Shown here in pieces: positions 22,578 through 31,088 of a DNA stretch of 64,000 nt (its first letter is position 1; every line of letters begins with the position of its first letter). A program made the translations under genes and the position numbers. The stretch is from assembly GCF_031143425.1 (NCBI RefSeq), contig NC_090442.1, forward strand, positions 430,111,776 to 430,175,775, given 5' to 3'. Under the pieces are notes generated by a model. It worked only from the letters and a program-made list of their open reading frames with translations. It was not told where the DNA came from and did no database searches. Origin of the DNA: Pleurodeles waltl. Lineage: Eukaryota; Chordata; Amphibia; Caudata; Salamandridae.

Positions 22578-23139
22578 CTAGTGTGAAATACATATTTACT
22601 TATGTGGCCTTATGAGACTGGAGGATTTCATTAATAGTATCAACAATAAATTTTAGTGGCATGCATTAAAAATTATTTCGGCGTTTTACCTTGCAATGAA
22701 GCAACACATTTTTTATTGCCATAACTGTTACAGAAAAATATACCTGCAATCATTTTTTAAAGACAAAGCGTTTATTGTTTTACACACTTTATCAATGTAA
22801 TCGAAATTCTAAATACTCTCTTATTTTAAAACACACCACACAAGGGAACTATGATTCACCAAACATTCATTATCATCTCGCCCACGCACTTCATCCGTTC
22901 ATTACAGTGAAAGATCTTGACAAAGGGTAGTGGAGGAAAACTGTTCTTTTATTTCATTTTCATTCACGTTTTATAGATAATACAGTACAATTTCGCCTTC
23001 TGAGAGGGCCGTGCTGCATAACAGAAGAAATAAAACAAGCAAGAGAAGAAAAGAACGAGCAGTAGAAAAAAGAAAAAAAATGAAAAGGAGGTCATACTGT
23101 GTTTCTTGGTCGATTGAATACTAAAAAAACAAACTATAT
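22578..23139. other. unassigned sequence (putative intron)
   Basis: A+T-rich, with a purine-rich tract near 23025-23095. No gene or repeat border recognised. Confidence 0.35.
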
Positions 23140-23144
23140 GGTCT

Positions 23145-25186
23145 TGTTAGAAATAGGGTCTTTGGTTGGCAGTCAGGTTACCCCCTGTCCAAGCAAGGAC
23201 CCTCACTCTAGTCAGGGTAAGTCACACACAATCCAAATTGTCCTGTGCCCACCCTCTGGTAGCTTGTCACTGAGCAGTCAGGCTTAACTTAGAAGGCAAT
23301 GTGTAAAGCATCTGTGCAATAAATCATACAATAACACCATATAGCACCACAAAAACACACCACACAATGTTTAGAACAATATATATTATTTATCTGATAA
23401 GATGCAGGTCAAAACGATTTAAATGCAATATGGTGATGTTGAGATATCACTGTGAAATTGATAAAAAGTGTCTTAAGTCTTTGCAAAACAAAGAAATGTT
23501 GCGGACTTGGTTCCTCTTCGGGTTATGGGGTTTTCTGGCACTGCGAAGTCACAAGTGCTGCGTCGATCCAGTGGGTGATGCGTGGAAATTTCTCCAGCAC
23601 GGCAGGTGCTGAGTCGATTCCTCTCTGGAAGTTGAGCTGCATCATCCCGGGTCGGCTGTGTGTCAATCCTGTGGGCCGTGCGTTGAAGTTCCAGCCGCTG
23701 CATGGATATCCTCCTTGCCAAGTCGCGCTGCATCATCCCAGTTCGGCGAGGGATGACTTTCTCACCTCGGGGCAGGCTGTGCGTCGTTATTATAAGGCTG
23801 TGCGTCAAAATTTCACCACACAGGGAGTCCAGTTGCAGGAGTGAAGTCTTTTTGGTCCTGAGACTTCAGGGAACAGGAGGCAAGCTCTATCCAAGCCATT
23901 GGAGAGCACTTCTCTGCACAGCCAGGGAGAAGCAAGACGGCAGCGCAACAGGAAGGCAGCAGTCCTTGTCCAAAAAGCAGTCCTAGTGAGTCCTTTGAGA
24001 AGCCAGGTAGTTCCTCATGGCAGGTCTAGTTCAGGGATTCTTCACCAGCAGGTTTCTTGTCCAGAAGTGTCTGTAAGGTAGAGTGTCTACCTCAAGAAGT
24101 GTCTAAAGTCTGTGGTTTTGGGTCCTCTTCTTATACCCTTTTTGGCCTTTGAAGTAGGCTTACTTCAAAGGAAAATTCTCACTTGTTTGTGAAATCCTGC
24201 CTTGCCCAGGCAAGGCCCCAGACACACACCCGGGGGTTGGAGTCTGCAATGTGTAAGGGCAGGCACAGCCCTTTCAGGTGCGAATGACCTCTCCTCCGCT
24301 CCCTCCTAGCACAGACGGCTCATCAGAATATACAGGCTACACCTCAGCCCCCTTTGTGTCACTGTCTGGAGAGAGGTGCAAACAGCCCAACTGTCAAGGT
24401 AACCCAGACAGGGAATCCACAAACAGGCAGAGTCACAAAAATGGTTCAAACAAGAAAATGCCTACTTTCCAAAAGTAGCATTTTCAAACACACAATATCA
24501 AAATCAACTTTACTAAAAGATGTATTTTTAAATTGTGAGTTCAGAGGTCTCAAACCCCACATGTCTTTCTGCTCCTAAGGGGAAGCTACGCTTGAATCAT
24601 GTTTAAAGGCAGCCCCCAGGTTAACCTATGAGAGAGATAGACCTTGCAACAGTGAAAAACGAATTTGGCAATATTTCACTGTCAGGACATATAAAGCAGA
24701 TAAGTATATGTCCTACCTTAACCATACTTTGCACCCTGCCCATGGGGCTACCTAAGGCCTACCATAGTGGTGTCTTATATGTAGGAAAAGGGAAGGGTTA
24801 GGCCTGGCAAGTGGGTACACTTGCCAAGTCGAATTTACAGTTTAAAACTGCCCACACAGACACTGCAGTGGCAGGTCTGAGACATGATTACAGGGCTACT
24901 TATGTGGGTGGCACAACCAGTGCTGCAGGCCCACTAGTATCATTTGATTTACAGGCCCTGGGCACCTCTAGTGCACTTTACTAGGGACTCACTAGTAAAT
25001 CAAATATGCAAATCATGGATAAACCAATTAACAGTACAATTTACACAGAGAGCATGTGCACTTTAGCACTGGTCATCAGTGGTAAAGTGCTCAGAGTTCA
25101 AAAGCCAACAAAAACAGGTCAGGAAAAATAGGAGGAAGGAGGCAAAACATTTGGGGATAGCCCTGCAAAAAGGGCCAGGTCCAACA
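23145..25186 (-). mobile_element. solo LTR (2042 bp, GGTCT duplication)
   Basis: It runs from TGTTAG to CCAACA and is flanked by exact GGTCT at 23140-23144 and 25187-25191. No internal region is present, so it is a solo LTR left by recombination between two LTRs. Reversed, it resembles the 5' LTR at 58328-60576 in order and wording (for example the segment around 24290-24360 against 59130-59230), so it belongs to the Gmr1-like Gypsy family. On the minus strand a TATA box (GGGTATAAG, 24130-24138) follows an inverted TTTGAAGT/ACTTCAAA motif (24148-24170). Confidence 0.9.
24130..24170 (-). promoter_or_regulatory. LTR core promoter: inverted TTTGAAGT motif and TATA box
   Basis: On the minus strand the inverted motif (24148-24170) precedes GGGTATAAG (24138-24130) by about 10 bp. 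The same arrangement occurs in the other LTRs of this window. Confidence 0.55.
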
Positions 25187-25893
25187 GGTCTCATTAACAA
25201 ATAATCAGAAACGTTAATTTCGAGCAGACAACAATTGGCTTTTAGGTTCATGCACATTTATTAAGTGACAGAGTGACATCTGCGACCTATGTTTCATAAA
25301 TATGTGTTAGAAATGGGGTTTTTGGTTGGCAGTTAGGTTGCCCTCTGTCCAAGCAAGAACCCTCACTCTAGTCAGGGTAAGTCACACACAATCCAAAATC
25401 AGCCTGTGCTCACCCTCCGGTAGCTTGGCACGAGCAGTCAGGCTTAACTTAGAAGGCAATGTGTAAAGCATTTGTGCAATAAATCATACAACACCATAGT
25501 ATAACACCACAAAAATACACCACACAGTGTTTAGAAAAATATAGAATATTTATCTGGATAATTGTAGGTCAAAACGATCAAAGTTGCAATACGAATTTGT
25601 AAAGATATCACTGAAAAGTGATATTAAGAGTCTTTAAGTCTTTAAAAAGCAATAAAGTGTCTTTCAAGCACAGAGTACCTGGTTTCTGGTGGGAAATCTC
25701 CTCAGAGGGCCACAGGAGAAGAGATGCGTGGAAAAAGGGGTGTGTGCGTCGTTTTCCGCTCAGCACACACAGACTTGCGTCGTTCTTTTCCACGCGGGGA
25801 AGTCGGGCGTCGTTTTCCGGCGCGCAGACAGTCTCTTTTTGTGGATCGCGGGGATTACCAGATGTCCCGGGTCTGTGCGTGGATTCTCCTGCT

Positions 25894-26200
25894 TATTTTC
25901 CGGCTGCGCGTCGTTCTGCGGGGCTGCGCGTCGAAGTTTCGATCTCACGGTAGGCGTCGCGTCGATTTCTCCTTGGAAGTCGGGCGTCGTTTTCCTTGCG
26001 AGGCCGTGCGTCGAAATTTTGGTCTCACGGCAGGCGTCGCGTCGATTTCTCCTTGGAAGTCGGGCGGCGTTGTCCTTGCGAGGCCGTGCGTCAAAGTTTC
26101 GCACTCACGGTAGGCGTTGCGTCGATTTCTCCTTGGAAGTCGGGCGGCTTTGTCCTTGCGAGGTTGTGCGTCGAAGTCTCGATCGTCCCGAGGGCGTCGC
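25894..26200. repeat. 80-bp CpG-dense tandem repeat inside LTR
   Basis: The segment starting TTGGAAGTCGGGCG recurs at 25973, 26053 and 26133 (exactly 80 bp apart), with partial units on each side. GCGTCG and related words make it a local CpG cluster in otherwise CpG-poor DNA. The other LTR has the same at 31678-31984. Confidence 0.8.
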
Positions 26201-26530
26201 GTTGATCAGCGTCGGTGTGCGGCGTTTTTCTCGCCGCGAAACAAGCTGTGCGTCGAAATTTTCGGCGCACGGAGCGTCCACGTGAAAGGAAGAAGTCTTT
26301 TTGGTCCTGAGACTTCAAGGAACAGGAGGCAAGCTCTATCCAAGCCCTTGGAGAGCACTTTCACAGCCAGACAAGAGTTCAGCAAGGCAGCAGGGCAACA
26401 GCAAGACAGCAGTCCTTTGGAGAAAGCAGACAGGTGAGTCCTTTGAGCAGCCAGGCAGTTCTTCTTGGCAGGATGTAGTTTCTGGTTCAGGTTTCTTCTC
26501 CAGCAAGTGTCTGATGAGGTAGGGCAGAGG

Positions 26531-26578
26531 CCCTGTTTTATACTAAGTTGTGCCTTTGAAGTGGGGGTGACTTCAAAG
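26531..26578 (-). promoter_or_regulatory. LTR core promoter (3' LTR copy)
   Basis: On the minus strand CTTTGAAGT and ACTTCAAAG (26578-26554) stand 11 bp upstream of TATAAAACAGGG (26542-26531). Confidence 0.6.
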
Positions 26579-27562
26579 AGTCTCTAAGAAATGCACCAAG
26601 TTCCCTTTCAGTTCAATCCTGTCTGCCAGAGTCCCAGTAGGGGGTGTGGCAGTCCTTTGTGTGAGGGCAGGCCCTCCACCCTCCCAGCCCAGGAAGACCC
26701 ATTCAAAATGCAGATGTATGCAAGTGAGGCTGAGTACCCTGTGTTTGGGGTGTGTCTGAGTGAATGCACAAGGAGCTGTCAACTAAACCTAGCCAGACGT
26801 GGATTGAAGGGCACAACAAGTTTTCAGTGCAAAGAAATGCTCACTTTCTAAAAGTGGCATTTCTAGAATAGTAATATTAAATCCGACTTCACCAGTCAGC
26901 AGGATTTTATATTACCATTCTGGCCATACTAAATATGACCTTCCTGCTCCTTTCAGATCAGCAGCTGCCACTTCAACAGTGTATGAGGGCAGCCCCAATG
27001 TTAGCCTATGAAGGGAGCAGGCCTCACAGTAGTGTAAAAACGAATTTAGGAGTTTTACACTACCAGGACATATAACTACACAGGTACATGTCCTGCCTTT
27101 TACCTACACAGCACCCTGCTCTAGGGGTTACCTAGGGCACACATTAGGGATGACTTATATGTAGAAAAAGGGGAGTTCTAGGCTTGGCAAGTACTTTTAA
27201 ATGCCAAGTCGAAGTGGCAGTGAAACTGCACACACAGGCCTTGCAATGGCAGGCCTGAGACAAGGTTAAGGGGCTACTGAGGTGGGTGGCACCACCAGTG
27301 CTGCAGGCCCACTAGTAGCATTTAATCTACATGCCCTAGGCACATGTAGTGCACTCTACTAGGGACTTACAGGTAAATTAAATAGTCAATCATGGATAAA
27401 CCAATCAATAGTACAATTTACACAGAGAGCATATGCACTTTAGCACTGGTTAGCAGTGGTAAAGTGCTCAGAGGTCAAAAGCCAACAACAGCAGGTCAGA
27501 AAAAATAGGAGGAAGGAGGCAAAAAGTTTGGGGATGTCCCTGTCAAAAAGCCAGGTCCAACA

Positions 27563-27574
27563 TGACCCCCCACC
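27563..27574 (-). other. polypurine-tract-like site
   Basis: The minus strand reads GGTGGGGGGTCA immediately before the 3' LTR, the position of the plus-strand primer in LTR elements. Confidence 0.55.
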
Positions 27575-27600
27575 AGCCTAAAGCCAGGGGAGAACAATCA

Positions 27601-29997
27601 CTATCCTGATGTACTTCCCTGTTTGAGGCGACAGAACAAGGACCCAGGCCCACAACAGCAGGGGCATGCTCCAGTTCTTCGCCTTCCTGACTCCAATTGG
27701 ATCCCTCTGTCCATACTCTCAGGGCCCACTAAGCCCATCCATGGGGAACCTTTCTCCTTTCCTGCGGATCCCATCTGTGCAGCACCTAACCTTACTTTGC
27801 TCACAGATGTATCCCAGGAGCAGGATAGTACCCCCATGACCAACATAGTGGTGTTGCCCACTCTACCCCTGGGGTGTGACACTTGTCCCCTCCCCAGGGA
27901 TAACTCTGTCCACCCGGACAGCAAGCCACAGTGATTACTGACAGCTGCCAGGGATGAGAGCCAGGCCCCAGGCCTCTCAAAGCTCTCCAACCACTGTGGC
28001 TGTGGAGAGTGGGGGGCGGTAGCCCCAGGTGCTGGGCACCCTTTAACCACTCTCCCTTCCACCAGGTCAGGGATGACAGCCTGAACCTGGTCCTCCCCTC
28101 TGGGGCTTTGTACCCTCCTTCCTGGAGCGGTACCCCCAGAGTCCAACATGGCCAGGGGGCTTACAGAAGTCGCCCTGTACCATTCCTCCACCAGTGCAGG
28201 GCTGTTAACCTGCCACTGGCCCTCCAACCTGGGGTCTGTACCTTCAGGTGGGACTAGGGCCCGGGGTGAGGCTTCCCTCCCCCTGCCCTCCCTTCTGGGG
28301 TCCAGCACCCTCCAACTAGGAGTGGCCTCCTCAGAAGACAACATGGTAGGGGCACTGTTATCAGTAGCCCCTCCCTCCAGGTCCAGGGGGACACCCTGAA
28401 CCTGGTCTTCCAGCCCAGGGTCTGTACCCTCAGACTGGATCACCGCCTGGCAAACCAGGACTTCCTGGGGGGCACGCCTACCCCCCACCAGGTCAGAGTT
28501 TAACCTCTGCACCTGCCCATTCAACTCAGAGTCACCACCCTGAAGTTGAACAATTGCCTGGCACGCCAGGACTTCCTGGAGGGCACACTGACCCTCCACC
28601 AGGTCAGAGTTTAACCTCTGCACCTGACCATTCAACTCAGAGTCACCACCCTGAAGTTGAACAATTGCCTGGCGCACCAGGACTTTCTGGGAGGCACACC
28701 TACCTCCCACCAGGTCAGAGTTTAACCTCTGAGCCTGGTTCCCCAACCCAGGGTCACCACCCTGAGGGTGGGCAATTGCCTGGCACGCCAGGACTTTCTG
28801 GGGGGCACACCTACCCCCCACCAGGTCAGAGTTTAACCTCTGAACCTGGTCATCCAACCCAGAGTCAACACCCTGAGGTTGGACAATTGCCTGGCACAGC
28901 AGGGCTTCTTGGGAGGCACACCTACCTCCCACCAGGTCAGAGTTTAACCTCTGAACCTGGGTATCCAACCCAGAGTCAGCACTCTGAGGTTGAACAATTG
29001 CCTGGCCCGCCAGGACTTTCTGGAGGGCACACTGACCCTCCACCAGGTCAGAGTTTAACCTCTGAACTGGGCCATTCAACTCAGAGTTACCACCCTGAAG
29101 TAGAACAATCGCCTGGCACGCCAGGACTTCCTGGAGGGCACACTGACCCTCCACCAGGTCAGAGTTTAACCTCTGAACCTGGTTCTCCAACCTAGGGTCA
29201 CCATCCTGAGGTTGGACAACTGCCTGGTACACCAGGGCTTTCTGGGGGGCACACCTACCCCCCACCAGGTCAGAGTTTGACCTCTTCACCTGGTAAGCCA
29301 ACCCAGAGTCACCACCCTGAGGTTGAGCCATTGCCTGGCATTCCAGGACTTTCTGGGGGGCACATCTACCCCCCACCAGGTCAAAGTTTAACCTCTGACC
29401 CCGGTTATCCAACCCAGAGTCACCACCCTGAGGTTGAATCCTTGCCTGGCATGCCAGGACTTCCTGGGGGGCACTCTCACCCCCCACAAGGGACACGCCG
29501 TCCCCAAGGGCCACACAAGAGTCTGGTTGGCGCAGGTCTCCCGACCTCTGCCCATCCGGCAGAGTCTGGGTTTCCCCCAAACCAGAAACGGTCTCACCTG
29601 GGTCATTCCTGGGGGGCTCTGCTCTCAGAGCTGACCCCTGACTTTCAAGATCCTCCACTGGGGTCTGCCACCCCCTCTCAACCCTATGTCTGGACTTCTG
29701 CACCCCCTCACTAGGAGTGGTACTGCCAGACACCAGAACTGTTGGGATGCTGTCTACAGTCATCCCCCCAAGTTCTTCTGCCACTGCGGGGCTTCCCTCA
29801 AAAGGTGGCCCTACGGTACAGGTTAGGCTCTGAGACCTACCTGGGACACTACAATCCTTTCCCACCTCACTTGGTCGGGAACCACCTAGACCACTCCCTT
29901 CAGGAGCACCCCCAAATGCCTCTTCAGACTCTCTGGTACTCACCCAAAAGTCTGCCTCCACTGTAAGTTCCCTGGGGTCAGAGAACTCACACTCCAC
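27601..29997 (-). CDS. 798-codon repetitive ORF of the non-autonomous LTR element
   Basis: An unbroken minus-strand frame filling most of the interior. About residues 170-525 are tandem 37-residue units (111 bp) built on LNSDLVGGRCAPQK, LACQAIVQPQGGD and SGLDNQVQR, with most variation at the last third of the unit. The flanking parts are rich in Gly, Pro, Ser and Glu. I see no protease, RT, RNase H or integrase motif, no zinc knuckle and no membrane segment. The first ATG (29997) lies inside the end of the Gag-like ORF, and the frame is -1 to it, so it may be made by frameshifting, by splicing or from its own start. Function unknown; the intact frame and in-frame repeats argue that it is or recently was translated. 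Confidence 0.65.
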   Translation of the reverse strand: MECEFSDPRELTVEADFWVSTRESEEAFGGAPEGSGLGGSRPSEVGKDCSVPGRSQSLTCTVGPPFEGSPAVAEELGGMTVDSIPTVLVSGSTTPSEGVQKSRHRVERGWQTPVEDLESQGSALRAEPPRNDPGETVSGLGETQTLPDGQRSGDLRQPDSCVALGDGVSLVGGESAPQEVLACQARIQPQGGDSGLDNRGQRLNFDLVGGRCAPQKVLECQAMAQPQGGDSGLAYQVKRSNSDLVGGRCAPQKALVYQAVVQPQDGDPRLENQVQRLNSDLVEGQCALQEVLACQAIVLLQGGNSELNGPVQRLNSDLVEGQCALQKVLAGQAIVQPQSADSGLDTQVQRLNSDLVGGRCASQEALLCQAIVQPQGVDSGLDDQVQRLNSDLVGGRCAPQKVLACQAIAHPQGGDPGLGNQAQRLNSDLVGGRCASQKVLVRQAIVQLQGGDSELNGQVQRLNSDLVEGQCALQEVLACQAIVQLQGGDSELNGQVQRLNSDLVGGRRAPQEVLVCQAVIQSEGTDPGLEDQVQGVPLDLEGGATDNSAPTMLSSEEATPSWRVLDPRREGRGREASPRALVPPEGTDPRLEGQWQVNSPALVEEWYRATSVSPLAMLDSGGTAPGRRVQSPRGEDQVQAVIPDLVEGRVVKGCPAPGATAPHSPQPQWLESFERPGAWLSSLAAVSNHCGLLSGWTELSLGRGQVSHPRGRVGNTTMLVMGVLSCSWDTSVSKVRLGAAQMGSAGKEKGSPWMGLVGPESMDRGIQLESGRRRTGACPCCCGPGSLFCRLKQGSTSG
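28430..29490 (-). repeat. 111-bp in-frame tandem repeat (37 residues), about 9.5 copies
   Basis: The marker GGTCAGAGTT begins at 28491, 28602, 28713, 28824, 28935, 29046, 29157, 29268 and 29379 (the last as GGTCAAAGTT), exactly 111 bp apart every time. No unit has gained or lost a base, although units differ by many substitutions. Because 111 is a multiple of three, the opposite strand is also open (28554-29195), which should not be read as a gene. Confidence 0.95.
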
Positions 29998-30890
29998 CTG
30001 TGTTGGCGTAGCTCTGGAAAATAAGGACCAGACATATGCTCTCCAGCAATTACATCACTCTGCCCTTCACATGTATTAACCACAGTACCCTTCACCCAAC
30101 CACCTAGTAACTCAACCTTGGAAAAGCACTCTACTTCACCCTCCTGAGACTGGTGAGACAGTATCTGTCTGTCCCTGACACTCAACCCAAACTCTTCTGG
30201 GATGTCTCTACACTCTATATCCAGGACGTCCACCAGGGGGGAACCCTTTTCTCTGTCACTCTCTGCTAGAGTCAGTAAAGTGTCCCTCCCCCCAGTAGGA
30301 ATATGACTCCCTGTGCCAGTTCCCCAATCCTTCTCAGGGACCCTGTGCATAACGGGAACTACCTCATACCCTTGAACCGCCTGGGGTGTGTCAACTCTCT
30401 TCTTCAAGTTGGGTACCACATCTCTGGGCTTGTGCCCTTCTTCAGCAGTACTAGATGCAAGATTTTTGCTGCCACCATCTGAACTGGACTCAGCCCTTCC
30501 GGCCTCCAGTTTCAGCTCTTTACAGCTCAGCTCTTGAGCTGCAATCTTTTCTTCTTCCAGGGCTAAGAGACTTGCTGCCTCAGCCCTTTCAATAAACTCA
30601 TCTAGCTCTTCCATCCACCGTGCTTGAGCCATGAGCCATTCTTTTTTCACTGGGTCTCTTTCCTCATCTGAGTCGTCCTCCTCCTCCTCTGAGGGGTACT
30701 TAGTCATTTGGTTTCTTGCTGCCTCTCTCTCTGCCCATCTGTCTTCCTCCCAGACTATGTAGGCACGTAGCATCTCTGCTTTAGTAGATCTCTTTGCTAC
30801 AGGAAGGCCACATTCTCTGCAAAGCTTCCTTAGGTCAGCCTTAGTGAGGTGGTCAGTAGGCAAAAAGAATAAGTAGGTAAGCGATCCCAT
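29940..30890 (-). CDS. Gag-like ORF with SAP-like and coiled-coil regions
   Basis: A 316-codon minus-strand frame, first in the element's transcript. Residues ~13-50 form a two-helix SAP-like module (DHLTKADLRKLC ... KAEMLRAYIVWEED). Residues ~70-82 are an acidic run. Residues ~85-135 are a Glu/Ala/Leu/Lys-rich coiled-coil-like stretch. The rest is polar and repeat-free, with no zinc knuckle or SCAN-like segment. The SAP-like start, acidic run and charged helix are laid out as in the gag remnant at 60840-61310 of the Gmr1-like element, including an 'SSDGGS' against 'NRDGGSS' ending, so I take it as a Gag N-terminal fragment kept by the non-autonomous element. The stop overlaps the 798-codon ORF by 58 bp. 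Confidence 0.65.
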   Translation of the reverse strand: MGSLTYLFFLPTDHLTKADLRKLCRECGLPVAKRSTKAEMLRAYIVWEEDRWAEREAARNQMTKYPSEEEEDDSDEERDPVKKEWLMAQARWMEELDEFIERAEAASLLALEEEKIAAQELSCKELKLEAGRAESSSDGGSKNLASSTAEEGHKPRDVVPNLKKRVDTPQAVQGYEVVPVMHRVPEKDWGTGTGSHIPTGGRDTLLTLAESDREKGSPLVDVLDIECRDIPEEFGLSVRDRQILSHQSQEGEVECFSKVELLGGWVKGTVVNTCEGQSDVIAGEHMSGPYFPELRQHRWSVSSLTPGNLQWRQTFG

Positions 30891-31069
30891 TCTGATAGGA
30901 TCTTACCAGCAAAAACCAAAATCCAAAGTCCAAAATATCAATAGTATATCCAGGAGGACATCAGAGACCAAAAGTCAAAAAAGAGATACAAAATCAAGTT
31001 GACCTTCAACTGTGGGTAGGTAGTGAAATACTTAGCTACTGTATGTCACTGCACAAACACAAGTCCTAT
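30891..31069 (-). other. 5' untranslated leader of the non-autonomous element
   Basis: A short A-rich leader between the primer-binding-like site and the first ATG at 30890; no structure recognised. Confidence 0.5.
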
Positions 31070-31087
31070 CCTCACCGCTGATCACCA
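31070..31087 (-). other. primer-binding-site-like sequence
   Basis: On the minus strand TGGTGATCAGCGGTGAGG begins one base after the 5' LTR. Starting with TGG, it could pair with a tRNA 3' CCA end. The Gmr1-like element has TGGTGGCAGTGGTGGG at the same place. The tRNA is not identified. Confidence 0.5.
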
Positions 31088-31088
31088 A

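Larger units (their letters stand above)
25305..27562 (-). repeat. 3' LTR of the non-autonomous element
   Basis: A 2258-bp LTR, TGTTAG...CCAACA on the plus strand. It is the downstream LTR for minus-strand transcription. It contains an 80-bp CpG-rich tandem repeat near 25894-26200 and a TATA box with inverted motif near 26531-26578. Frames of 60-200 codons inside are by-products of the CpG-rich repeat. Confidence 0.9.

Noticed and set aside
23452..23986. Overlapping 94-130-codon plus-strand frames
   Set aside because: They lie in the solo LTR 23145-25186, antisense to its promoter, without domains.
25689..26285. 198-codon and overlapping Arg-rich plus-strand frames in the LTR (and copy at 31473-32069)
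   Set aside because: Caused by the CpG-rich 80-bp repeat; open in several frames at once, no domain, and antisense to the element's transcript.
28554..29195. 213-codon plus-strand frame of Pro/Gly-rich, collagen-like repeats
   Set aside because: It is the antisense of the 111-bp repeat. As 111 is a multiple of three, several frames stay open; the minus-strand frame is longer, spans the element in transcript sense and follows the Gag-like ORF.
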